IMG/VR virus record: IMGVR_UViG_3300042478_002789
Coordinates: 1 to 61,165 of that record
Reading direction: 5' to 3' (one strand)
Origin: a virus
Length of the DNA stretch: 61,165 bases
The translations under genes and the position numbers were made by a program. A model generated the notes under the pieces. That model was not told where the DNA came from, made no database searches, and was given only the letters and a program-made list of their open reading frames with translations. Within the stretch, counting starts at the first letter, position 1, and each line of letters begins with the position of its first letter. Of the stretch, positions 12,990 to 19,923 are shown piece after piece.

Positions 12990-13280
12990 ATGTCCAAGAT
13001 GCAAATCGTGATCGACCTCGATAATCTGAATATTTCGGCCTGCGGCAATTATTATAATATGCCGATCAGCATCGCCGAGGATAAGATAAGGCTTATCGGC
13101 ATTAATAAGGATGCCTCGGCCTTCATTAACAAGGGGCGGATCATTATCCGCAAGGGGGCCAAGGCCGCCGCCGCGAAGGCCGATAATAACACGGCGCGGA
13201 TCGATAATATCGAAAAGGCGCTAGGCTCGATTATCGAATTGCTGGCTTCCCAAAATAAGGCCAAGGCCAAGGCCAAGTAA
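12990..13280 (+). CDS. Hypothetical basic-tailed protein, isolated gene
   Basis: A 96-residue protein starting MSKMQIVIDLDNLNISACGNYYNMPISIAEDKIRLIGINKDASAF. It appears beta-rich in the N-terminal half, then an Ala/Lys linker, a short helix (ARIDNIEKALGSIIELLASQ) and the tail NKAKAKAK. The basic tail suggests nucleic-acid or membrane binding. GAAGGA lies 10 bases upstream. The codon choice is AT-leaning (ATT, ATA, AAT) and unlike the rest of the genome, which with its own terminator suggests an independently acquired unit. Confidence 0.75.
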   Translation: MSKMQIVIDLDNLNISACGNYYNMPISIAEDKIRLIGINKDASAFINKGRIIIRKGAKAAAAKADNNTARIDNIEKALGSIIELLASQNKAKAKAK

Positions 13281-13304
13281 CATAACATAATCAATTAAAT
13301 AATT

Positions 13305-13340
13305 GGGGTCGGGATATAATGTCCCGGCCCCTTTTATTTT
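13305..13340 (+). terminator. Rho-independent terminator
   Basis: GGGGTCGGGA (13305-13314) pairs with TCCCGGCCCC (13322-13331) over a 7-base loop, with one G-U pair, and is followed directly by TTTTATTTT. It lies 24 bases after the stop of the 12990-13280 gene and would end its transcript. Confidence 0.85.
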
Positions 13341-13344
13341 GTCC

Positions 13345-13455
13345 CGAATATATAATATCAGATAATATAATATAATATAATATAATCACATAATATAATA
13401 TCATATAATATTATGGTATTATATTATGTGATTTTTTTTGTGCTTTTTTTTTTGT
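13345..13455 (+). other. AT-rich block with 16-bp perfect inverted repeat
   Basis: About 110 bases composed almost only of A and T, dominated by TAATA repeats, in an otherwise GC-rich genome. ATCACATAATATAATA (13385-13400) is the exact reverse complement of 13417-13432, with a smaller ATAATATTAT palindrome in the loop. A T-run (13432-13439) and a second T-run follow. It can be a strong bidirectional terminator, a DNA-unwinding element, or both. No gene is seen from 13281 to 13640. Confidence 0.7.
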
Positions 13456-13542
13456 GCCTAATTTTGGCGGGGGGTGGGGGAAAAACAGGCCGGCAGGCAG
13501 TTGGGGGTTGTGGGGGCCCCCATGCCAGAAATTTTTCAAAAT

Positions 13543-13572
13543 TTGGACTTTTGGGGGTGGGTACTCTATAAT
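13543..13572 (+). promoter_or_regulatory. Sigma70-type promoter for the Dps-like gene
   Basis: A perfect -10 TATAAT (13567-13572) lies 18 bases downstream of TTGGAC (13543-13548), a moderate -35. It points rightwards, with a 68-base leader before the ATG at 13641. This is the only exact TATAAT promoter I see in a rightward gap. Confidence 0.65.
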
Positions 13573-13640
13573 GCCGTTTGGGGCACCCGTCGTTGGGTAA
13601 AACACCCCCTTCTCATTTCTCTTACCTCCCCTAGGTCCCC

Positions 13641-14066
13641 ATGGATATTCTGCAAACCGTACTCCATAGCACCCTCGCCCTCTCCCTCAAGACCCAGAAT
13701 TTCCATTGGAATGTCGTTGGTCCCCACTTTGGGCCCCTCCACGACCTCTTTGGCAAGCAGTACGAGGAACTCCAGGACGCAGCAGACCTCATAGCGGAGC
13801 GCATTCGGGCCCTTGATGACTTCGCACACCCCCACAACAGCAACGAGGGGGCCGACGCCGTAGACCCAATCCCCTCCAAGCCCCTCCACTACCGCAAAAT
13901 GGTCCAAACTTTGGCGGTGGAAAACGAGAAGCTGGGTCTCCTGTGCGCCAAGGGGGTTGCTCTCACGGCGGAAGAGGACCCCGCGACCTCCAATCTCCTG
14001 GCGGAGAGGCAGATGGCCCACCAAAAGGCCGCTTGGATGCTCCGCTCGCACCTCCTCGGCTCATAA
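13641..14066 (+). CDS. dps: Dps/ferritin-like DNA-protecting protein
   Basis: A 141-residue Dps-like protein, near the usual 150-170. The N-terminal hallmark LKTQNFHWNVVGPHFGPLHDLFGKQYEEL contains the His, Asp/Glu ferroxidase pattern (H, then H-x3-F...E), followed by the second helix LQDAADLIAERIRALD. Later helices include VENEKLGLLCAKGV and LLAERQMAHQKAAWMLRSHL. Cellular Dps oxidises iron and shields DNA. In a phage it may protect replicating DNA from oxidative damage or modulate the host nucleoid. It has its own promoter and appears as cargo between control elements. Confidence 0.85.
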   Translation: MDILQTVLHSTLALSLKTQNFHWNVVGPHFGPLHDLFGKQYEELQDAADLIAERIRALDDFAHPHNSNEGADAVDPIPSKPLHYRKMVQTLAVENEKLGLLCAKGVALTAEEDPATSNLLAERQMAHQKAAWMLRSHLLGS

Positions 14067-14072
14067 TTTCCC

Positions 14073-14101
14073 TTGATTTTGGGGCGGGGGCCCCCTAAAC
14101 T
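14073..14101 (+). promoter_or_regulatory. Leaderless-type promoter for gmd
   Basis: -35 TTGATT (14073-14078), a 17-base spacer ending GGGGGCCCCC, and -10 TAAACT (14096-14101). The gmd ATG begins 7 bases after the -10, so the expected transcript would start at or next to the ATG with no leader. The bases GCCCCCTAA-N3-T-N2-GGGCATG closely match those before 46740. Confidence 0.7.
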
Positions 14102-14107
14102 GAGGGC

Positions 14108-15058
14108 ATGCGAGCCCTAATCACCGGAATCACCGGCCAGGATGGCCCCTACCTAGCCAAATTCCTCATCTCCAAGGGGTATGAGGTCCATGGGGTGGTG
14201 CGCAGCCACTCCCCGACCCTCAAAAACCTTGACTTCTTCCACATCCGGCCCCAAATTACCCTCCACCTGGGGGATGTATCCTCGGGCCCCGACATGCTGC
14301 GGGTGGTAGAGCAGGGTTTCGACGAAATCTACAATTTGGCGGCCCAGAGTTTCGTGGGATCCTCGTGGGACCAGGCCACTTCCACTACCCACATCAACGC
14401 GCTGGGGCCCCTCAACCTATTGGAGGCCATCCGCCGGGCGTCGCCGCGCACCAAATTCTACCAGGCAAGCACCTCGGAGATGTTTGGCAATTCGCCGGCC
14501 CCCCAGGGGGAGGAAACCCCCATGATGCCAAGGAGCCCCTACGGGGTGGCGAAGCTCTATGGGCACCACATCACCCGCAACTACCGCGAGAGCCACAATC
14601 TCTTCGCCTGCTCGGGCATCCTCTTCAATCATGAGAGCCCCCTACGGGGCCCGCAGTTCGTCACCCGCAAAATCACTTTGGGGATTGCGGATATCATTGG
14701 GGGGCGCGCCAAGACGCTGGCACTGGGCAACCTGGATGCCCGGAGGGATTGGGGGTACGCGGGGGATTATGTGCGCGCCATGTGGATGATGCTGCAGCAG
14801 CCGCGCCCCGACGACTACGTGGTGGCAACGGGGGAGTCCCACACCATAAGGGACTTCCTCTTCCACGCCTTTGACCGCGTGGGTTTGCGCTGGGAGGACC
14901 ACATCACGCGGGACCCCCGCTTCGTGCGGCCCGCCGAGGTCCATTGGCTGGAGGGAGACCCCACCAAAATTAGGGATATTGGGTGGGAGCCCGACGTGAC
15001 TTTCCGCCAGCTAGTCAACAAGATGGTGGATTGGGATTGCTACAACCGCCGTTCTTAG
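14108..15058 (+). CDS. gmd: GDP-mannose 4,6-dehydratase
   Basis: A 316-residue short-chain dehydrogenase/epimerase of the GMD type, which converts GDP-mannose to GDP-4-keto-6-deoxymannose, precursor of fucose, rhamnose and perosamine sugars. Visible features are the NAD(P)-binding GITGQDG (7-13), YNLAAQSFV, STSEMFG (121-127, catalytic Thr/Glu region), Y145-x3-K149, HESPLRG.QFVTRKI and RRDWGYAGDYVRAMWMML. The length is slightly short of the usual 340-370. The phage probably supplies a deoxysugar donor for the glycosyltransferases at 46-50 kb or remodels host surface glycans; that link is inference. Confidence 0.9.
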   Translation: MRALITGITGQDGPYLAKFLISKGYEVHGVVRSHSPTLKNLDFFHIRPQITLHLGDVSSGPDMLRVVEQGFDEIYNLAAQSFVGSSWDQATSTTHINALGPLNLLEAIRRASPRTKFYQASTSEMFGNSPAPQGEETPMMPRSPYGVAKLYGHHITRNYRESHNLFACSGILFNHESPLRGPQFVTRKITLGIADIIGGRAKTLALGNLDARRDWGYAGDYVRAMWMMLQQPRPDDYVVATGESHTIRDFLFHAFDRVGLRWEDHITRDPRFVRPAEVHWLEGDPTKIRDIGWEPDVTFRQLVNKMVDWDCYNRRS

Positions 15059-15088
15059 CAATCGTAGCAATCCTTCCTAGCAAATCAA

Positions 15089-15511
15089 TTAGCTTAGTTT
15101 TAATCCAGTGGGCCACTCGAAGTTCCACTTGAGGCCGTGAGTTTGGGCAACATCGCGAGCGTCGAGGAGAAACGATGCCACGAATGCCGACCCTGAACCA
15201 ACTCGCTCTGCCGCATCATCGTGGGCTTGCTGGAGTGATTCCAGAATGTTCCGATTGCGGGCAAACGGCTTCATCCGGGGGTAGGAATACACGGAAGGGT
15301 TTAGCTCCTTAACTACGTGGTCGAATACGTGTTCCGGGCGCTTCTTGAAGTAGGCGTCGGGGATGAGCCAACCCACCACACACTTCAGGGTGGTGTCCCC
15401 CTTCTCCATGCGGTAGGCGCACCCCTTCTTGGGCCAGTAGGCGGGGCAGCCCTGCTTGACGATTTGGCGCACCGCGTAGTCAAACTGGCGCTGTACCTCA
15501 GCCTTGGACAT
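15089..15511 (-). CDS. GCxYR/LIPD-family phage protein, paralogue 3 of 3
   Basis: A 140-residue unknown. It shares helix (EVQRQFDYAVRQIVKQG), GCAYR, KCVVGWLIPDAYF, a longer variable middle, LESLQQAHDDAA and the end HGLKWNF with the 5771-6136 product (whose end is HNLAWNF). It lies outside the main leftward operon, paired with the 15514-15792 gene. Convergent with gmd, 30 bases away. Confidence 0.82.
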   Translation of the reverse strand: MSKAEVQRQFDYAVRQIVKQGCPAYWPKKGCAYRMEKGDTTLKCVVGWLIPDAYFKKRPEHVFDHVVKELNPSVYSYPRMKPFARNRNILESLQQAHDDAAERVGSGSAFVASFLLDARDVAQTHGLKWNFEWPTGLKLS

Positions 15512-15513
15512 GC

Positions 15514-15792
15514 TTAGGACTCCTCAGTGTAAAGGTGGTGCCACACGACCTCAGTGTGTGGGCGGTGCCACACGATGATGGGGGTGTCGGGCCCCACGTA
15601 GGCCCCGGCGATGTTGAACTCCAGGAATTCGTGGGCTTCATCCTCCTCCATGCCATCGCGGGTCATGAGAATGTTGAGGATTTTGGGGCCGCTGTAGATG
15701 AGGGTGTCCACCGGCTCTGCACCAGCGCCCTGGCGTTGCCACACCGTGGCTTCACCCAGTATGGCCTCATCGTACCCTTCAAGTTTGAGCAT
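15514..15792 (-). CDS. Hypothetical protein, 92 residues
   Basis: Starts MLKLEGYDEAILGEATVWQRQGAGAEPVDTLIYSGPKILNILMTRDGMEEDEAHEFLEFNIAGAYVGPDTPIIVW. This pattern, with IYSGxKIxxxLMxRDGMxxxEAxEFxxFNIxGAYVG, is widespread in phages as a small hypothetical. The function is unknown. AAAGGATCCC precedes the ATG. It probably forms a two-gene leftward unit with the 15089-15511 gene. Confidence 0.8.
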   Translation of the reverse strand: MLKLEGYDEAILGEATVWQRQGAGAEPVDTLIYSGPKILNILMTRDGMEEDEAHEFLEFNIAGAYVGPDTPIIVWHRPHTEVVWHHLYTEES

Positions 15793-16093
15793 TTGGGATC
15801 CTTTGGGAAAAGGCCCCCACCCAGTAGCCCCACTAGGTGTAGGGTTATTGGGCGGGGGTGAGTGGGGTAGCTGACAGGACTGAAAGAAACGTGGTGGGTG
15901 GCCGGCCCCAGCGGGGTCACAGCCATGTTCCGGGATGGAACGCCGCCAAGGTACTTGGAGGGGGTGAGGGGCGCAACCCCCACGTGATCACAAATTGTTA
16001 CGGATTGTTGCAGCCCCCGGGGGATTTTGGGCGCGGGTGGTTCCCTCTTTGTTCTTTGGGGGTGAAGGTGGGTGAAGGTTAGGGGGCCGGGGG

Positions 16094-16262
16094 TTCACCC
16101 CGTAAGTGCTTGATATTGCTGGGCGGGTGAAGGTTGTGAAGGTTGTGAAGGCACATTTCCCCAAAGAGAAGGGGTATATGTGTGGGGGGCGGGGAAAGAT
16201 GGGGGAAATTTGGGCGCGGGACCTTCACAACCTTCACCCTTCCTTTAATTTCAAGGGGTTAG
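16094..16262 (+). repeat. Iteron-bearing segment, copy B, with 18-bp inverted repeat
   Basis: Homologous to 12527-12685. GGGTGAAGGTTGTGAAGG (16125-16142) is the exact reverse complement of 16222-16239. The left arm continues as GTGAAGGTT-type 9-bp iterons to 16151. Further (G)GGTGAAGGTT copies lie at about 16060-16080 and 16285. The whole gap 15793-16449 carries no gene; besides this it is G-rich. It lies directly upstream of the AAA+ ATPase gene, the arrangement expected for an initiator and its origin. Confidence 0.78.
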
Positions 16263-16449
16263 CGCCCCGCAACAAAAGATGTAGGGGTGAAGGTTAACAA
16301 ACGTAAAACAAACTGATTTGGGGGTGGGAGGGGGGTCCTCATCATGATAGCACAGGGACGGCGCAGCCGTCAAGTATGCAAAGTTTTGGGGGAGGGGATT
16401 GCGCCGCCGCCCACAAGGTGGTACGTAGGGGGCCCCTCAAGGAGGATGT

Positions 16450-17919
16450 ATGGACGAGAAGGAATCAATGATCTTGGGGCCCGCCGGGCTCTACAAGCTG
16501 GTGGCCCATGCGGTGAAGCCGTGGAGGACCCCCAACGGAGATGTATTCGTGGATCTGTGGATGGATGACATCCGGCACACGGTGCCCGTGAAGAGCGAGG
16601 CCTTTACCGGCATCCTCTACATGCTGGCGGCGCGGGGTGCCCCCGGCAAGCTCCCCAGTGCCAAGGCGCTGGAGGAGATGAAGGCTTTTTGCATAGGGAC
16701 GGCGCTGGCATCCCAGCGCATCCTTCCGGCATTCGTGCGGGTGGGAGGCACTAGCGGCGACCTCTACTACGATTTTGGGGATGACACCCGCGAGATGACG
16801 AGGTGGCGCGGCGGCAAATGGGAAACCGTGAGGACTACGGGCGAGGTCCCCCGGTTCTACCGCCCGAATGGGATGCTCCCGCAGGTTAGGCCCCAAGGGG
16901 GCGGGGACCTCTTGGCCCTCTTGAGGAAGCACGTGAGGTGCAAGGAGGATGACCTCTACCTGTTGGCTGCCTGGTTGGTGGGCTCCTTCAAGGTGGGGGG
17001 CCCCTTCCCCGTCCTCATCATCAACGGGGAGCAGGGCTCCTCCAAAAGTACCACTACGCGCCTTTTGCGCCGGTTGGTGGATCCCCATGCCAGGGATATG
17101 AGGGAGCCGCCCAGTAACTCCAGGGATTTGGTGGCCGCCGTCAAGAACGCCTATGTGGTGGCGGTAGACAACGTATCCACTTTGCAGCACAACCTCAGCG
17201 ACTCCCTGTGCCGTATCTCTACCGGCACTGGGGCCCTCGGCGGTAGGGCTCTCTACACCGATAGTGATGAGGCGGCCTTCACGGCGTGTAGGCCCATCGT
17301 GCTCAACGGCATCCCCGCCTTCGCGGAGCGCGAGGACCTCGTATCCCGTAGTATCAACGTGGAGTTGCCGGCTATTCCCGCCAGGGATCGCATGGACGAC
17401 GACACCTTCTGGCACCAATTCGAGATGGACATGCCCCTCCTGCTGGGGGCCATCTTCGACTGCGTGGGCAAGGCACAAGAGGGCTTCTCCTCCGTGAGGT
17501 TGAGCGAGGCCCCGCGCATGGCCAACTTCGCCCGGTGGGCCTTCGCGGGATTGGGGCCCGACGCGGGGGAGCGCTTCCTCACCGCGTACTCCAACAACAA
17601 GCAGGAGGCCAGCGCCCACTTCGTGGAGCACAACGATGTGGCCCAGGCACTCATTTCCTTGATGAAGGAGAAGGAAGTGTGGTATGGTAGCTGGGCTCAA
17701 CTCCTCGCGGTACTTGCCCCCCACGCCTCGCCCTCCAAATTTTGGCCAGAAAACTCCTTGCAGTTACGCAATCGGATGATCCGCATAAGCGAGGACCTGC
17801 GGAAGTGCGGATTGGAGTGGCGCAAGAACGGGCGCGAGAGCAAATCGGGGCGCAGTTGCGTCGAGGTCCGCCGACTCAAATCCTTTGTCAATAACCACGT
17901 TCTCACGAGTGTATCATGA
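16450..17919 (+). CDS. AAA+/SF3-like helicase or D5-type primase-helicase ATPase
   Basis: A 489-residue ATPase. Walker A is GEQGSSKST (193-201), Walker B VVAVD (236-240), and a sensor-like RPIVLNGIP follows; the fold resembles D5/virulence-E-type SF3 helicases. The N-terminal 150 residues are not a recognisable primase, and the C-terminus (RKCGLEWRKNGR...SCVEVRRL) could be a DNA-binding wing. SF3 helicases often start replication at iterons, and an iteron segment lies just upstream. AGGAGG lies 6 bases before the ATG. It is transcribed with terminase, away from the other replication genes. Confidence 0.75.
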   Translation: MDEKESMILGPAGLYKLVAHAVKPWRTPNGDVFVDLWMDDIRHTVPVKSEAFTGILYMLAARGAPGKLPSAKALEEMKAFCIGTALASQRILPAFVRVGGTSGDLYYDFGDDTREMTRWRGGKWETVRTTGEVPRFYRPNGMLPQVRPQGGGDLLALLRKHVRCKEDDLYLLAAWLVGSFKVGGPFPVLIINGEQGSSKSTTTRLLRRLVDPHARDMREPPSNSRDLVAAVKNAYVVAVDNVSTLQHNLSDSLCRISTGTGALGGRALYTDSDEAAFTACRPIVLNGIPAFAEREDLVSRSINVELPAIPARDRMDDDTFWHQFEMDMPLLLGAIFDCVGKAQEGFSSVRLSEAPRMANFARWAFAGLGPDAGERFLTAYSNNKQEASAHFVEHNDVAQALISLMKEKEVWYGSWAQLLAVLAPHASPSKFWPENSLQLRNRMIRISEDLRKCGLEWRKNGRESKSGRSCVEVRRLKSFVNNHVLTSVS

Positions 17920-18425
17920 AGGAAGAAGAAAACCCCATCATGGAGGAAGCCCAGCGCGAGGTGGAGGTGATGCCCCCGCTGAAGGCTTGGCGCGACTCCC
18001 GCCGCATGGACCTCACCACCAAGGAGGAAATCTTCTGCAGGGAGTACGCCATCCACCGAGATTCCAAGAGGGCCTTGTTGGCCGCCGGCTATTCCGGGAA
18101 CCACCCGGCGGAGATCGGAAGGAGGTGGCTCCAGCGGCCCCGCATCGAGAAGCGCCTGCGCACCCTCTTGGAGCGGGACCAGTTCCGCGCCGACCTCACC
18201 CGCGAAATTTACCACAAGAAGCTCCAGGATATCTACGACAAGGCGATGGGCGACGGGGATTACGCGGGAGCCAACAGGGCCATGGAGCTTCTGGGGAAGT
18301 CCCTCGGGTTCTTCGTGGAGCAGAAAGCCGTGCTCAACGTGACCTCCAGGTTGCAGGGCGACAAGGCCCAAGAGGTAGAAGAGGTGAAGCGCCTGGCCAA
18401 GATTGCGGGGGTGTCCCTTGAGTGA
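17916..18425 (+). CDS. terS: Terminase small subunit
   Basis: A 169-residue protein. The central block TTKEEIFCREYAIHRDSKRALLAAGYSGNHPAEIGRRWLQRPRIEKRLRTLL is the DNA-binding helix-turn-helix of the Terminase_2 family, which recognises the packaging site. The helical C-terminus (YDKAMGDGDYAGANRAMELLGKSLG) is the usual oligomerisation region. It overlaps the ATPase stop and the start of the large subunit. Confidence 0.88.
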   Translation: MKEEENPIMEEAQREVEVMPPLKAWRDSRRMDLTTKEEIFCREYAIHRDSKRALLAAGYSGNHPAEIGRRWLQRPRIEKRLRTLLERDQFRADLTREIYHKKLQDIYDKAMGDGDYAGANRAMELLGKSLGFFVEQKAVLNVTSRLQGDKAQEVEEVKRLAKIAGVSLE

Positions 18426-19893
18426 CGCTCTCCTGGAGAAGCTGCAACTCTTGGCGGAGGCCAAGGCCCGCGAGTCCTACTACGCCTATTTGCAGTATGC
18501 CGCCCCGTGGATTCTCCCCGAGGGCTTCGTGGACGGGGAGCACATCCAGAAGATTGCCGCCCTTTTGCAATATGTGGAGGAGACACCCCGCGCCCGCGCC
18601 ATGATCTTCATGCCACCCCGTAGCATGAAGAGCGTCAACGGCTCCGTCCTCTTCCCCTCATGGGTATTGGGGCGGCACCCCACGTGGCAGGTCATGGGAG
18701 TTTCCTACGGGCAGGAGCTAGCTAACGCTTTCGGGCGCGACACCCGCAACCTCGTGATGTCGGATGACTACCAGAAGCTTTTCCCTACGCGCATCAAAAG
18801 TGATAGTAGGGCCACCAACAGATGGGATACGGAACAGGGAGGTAGATATGTCGCCGCTGGTATTACTGCTGGCATTGCAGGTAGGGGCGCTAATCTTGCT
18901 ATCATTGACGACCCCTTGAGCGAGCAGGATGCGATGTCGAAGAGCGCCCGCGAGTTCGTCAAGAACTGGTGGCCGGGCGGCCTTCGCTCCCGCTTGCAGC
19001 CTGATGGGCGCATCCTCATCATCACCACGCGGTGGCACGAAGAGGATTTGGCCGGCTGGCTCCTCCGCAACGCCGAGGATGACCCCCGCGCCGAGCAATG
19101 GCAGGTACTCTCCATCCCGGCGCTGACCGAGGAAGAGGAGTCCTACTGGCCCGAGAGGTGGCCCGCCGAGTACCTCAAGGGGCTGCGGGATGACCCCACG
19201 ATGCCCCGGGGGCAGTGGAACGCCCTCTATATGCAGGAGCCCACCGGCGAAGAGGGCAACCTCATCAAGGTGGAGAACATCAAGTGGTGGCCCAAGGACA
19301 AGCCGCTGCCCTCCTGCGACAGCGTCATCATGAGCGCGGATACCGCCTTCGGCAAGAAGGAGACCAACGACTACAGCGTCCTCCAGGTCTGGGGCATCTT
19401 CACCACCGGGTACGAGGACAGCCGGGGCAAGGAGTTTAATGTGCCCAATGCCCTTTTGTTGGCCAACCGGCGGGGCAAATGGGAGTACCCCGAGTTGTTG
19501 GAGCAGGCCCGCCAACTGGCCAAGAAGTACAACCCCGATAGGATCATCGTGGAGAAGAAGGCCTCCGGCGAAGTCCTCTACCCCGACCTCCAGCGGGCTG
19601 GGTTGCCGGTGATGCCCTACGTGCCGGGGAAGGGGCAGGACAAGATGGCCAGGGTACACGCCATCATGCGCTTCTTCGTGTCGGGGCGGGTCTGGTTCCC
19701 CGAGGAGCAAACCTGGAGTTACGACCTGGTGGAGGAATCCCTCGCGTTCCCCAAGGGGCGCAACGACGACCAGGTGGACGCCATGACCATGGCCCTCCTC
19801 TACCTCCGCGATAGCTACACCCTCTATAACCAGGATGACAACGTGGGGGAGGAGGAACCCGCGCGCAAAAGGAGGACGTATTGGAGGGCTTGA
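18418..19893 (+). CDS. terL: Terminase large subunit
   Basis: A 491-residue packaging motor. N-terminal ATPase: PPRSMKS (66-72, Walker A-type), VMGVSYGQELA (motif after Walker A), LAIIDDP (Walker B) and ILIITTRWHEEDLAGWL (coupling motif). C-terminal RNase H-like nuclease: SADTAFG, IIVEKKASG and NDDQVDAM. Start: a TTG at 18418 (TTGAGTGAC) overlapping the small subunit stop is the best choice; a TTG at 18403 is also open. It packages DNA into the prohead through the portal. Confidence 0.92.
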   Translation: MSDALLEKLQLLAEAKARESYYAYLQYAAPWILPEGFVDGEHIQKIAALLQYVEETPRARAMIFMPPRSMKSVNGSVLFPSWVLGRHPTWQVMGVSYGQELANAFGRDTRNLVMSDDYQKLFPTRIKSDSRATNRWDTEQGGRYVAAGITAGIAGRGANLAIIDDPLSEQDAMSKSAREFVKNWWPGGLRSRLQPDGRILIITTRWHEEDLAGWLLRNAEDDPRAEQWQVLSIPALTEEEESYWPERWPAEYLKGLRDDPTMPRGQWNALYMQEPTGEEGNLIKVENIKWWPKDKPLPSCDSVIMSADTAFGKKETNDYSVLQVWGIFTTGYEDSRGKEFNVPNALLLANRRGKWEYPELLEQARQLAKKYNPDRIIVEKKASGEVLYPDLQRAGLPVMPYVPGKGQDKMARVHAIMRFFVSGRVWFPEEQTWSYDLVEESLAFPKGRNDDQVDAMTMALLYLRDSYTLYNQDDNVGEEEPARKRRTYWRA

Positions 19894-19918
19894 TTACCCC
19901 GGCGTTTCGTGATATGAT
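19890..19918 (+). promoter_or_regulatory. Leaderless-type promoter for the portal gene
   Basis: -35 TTGATT (19890-19895), 17-base spacer, -10 TATGAT (19913-19918), 5 bases and ATG at 19924. The -35 overlaps the stop codon region of terL. No SD is visible between -10 and ATG, so the expected transcript would begin at the start codon. Same geometry as at 14073 and 46705. Confidence 0.65.
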
Positions 19919-19923
19919 GCGGC

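Noticed and set aside
15059-15088. Convergent terminator between gmd and the 15089 gene
   Set aside because: The 30 bases are A/T-rich, but I find no stable hairpin.
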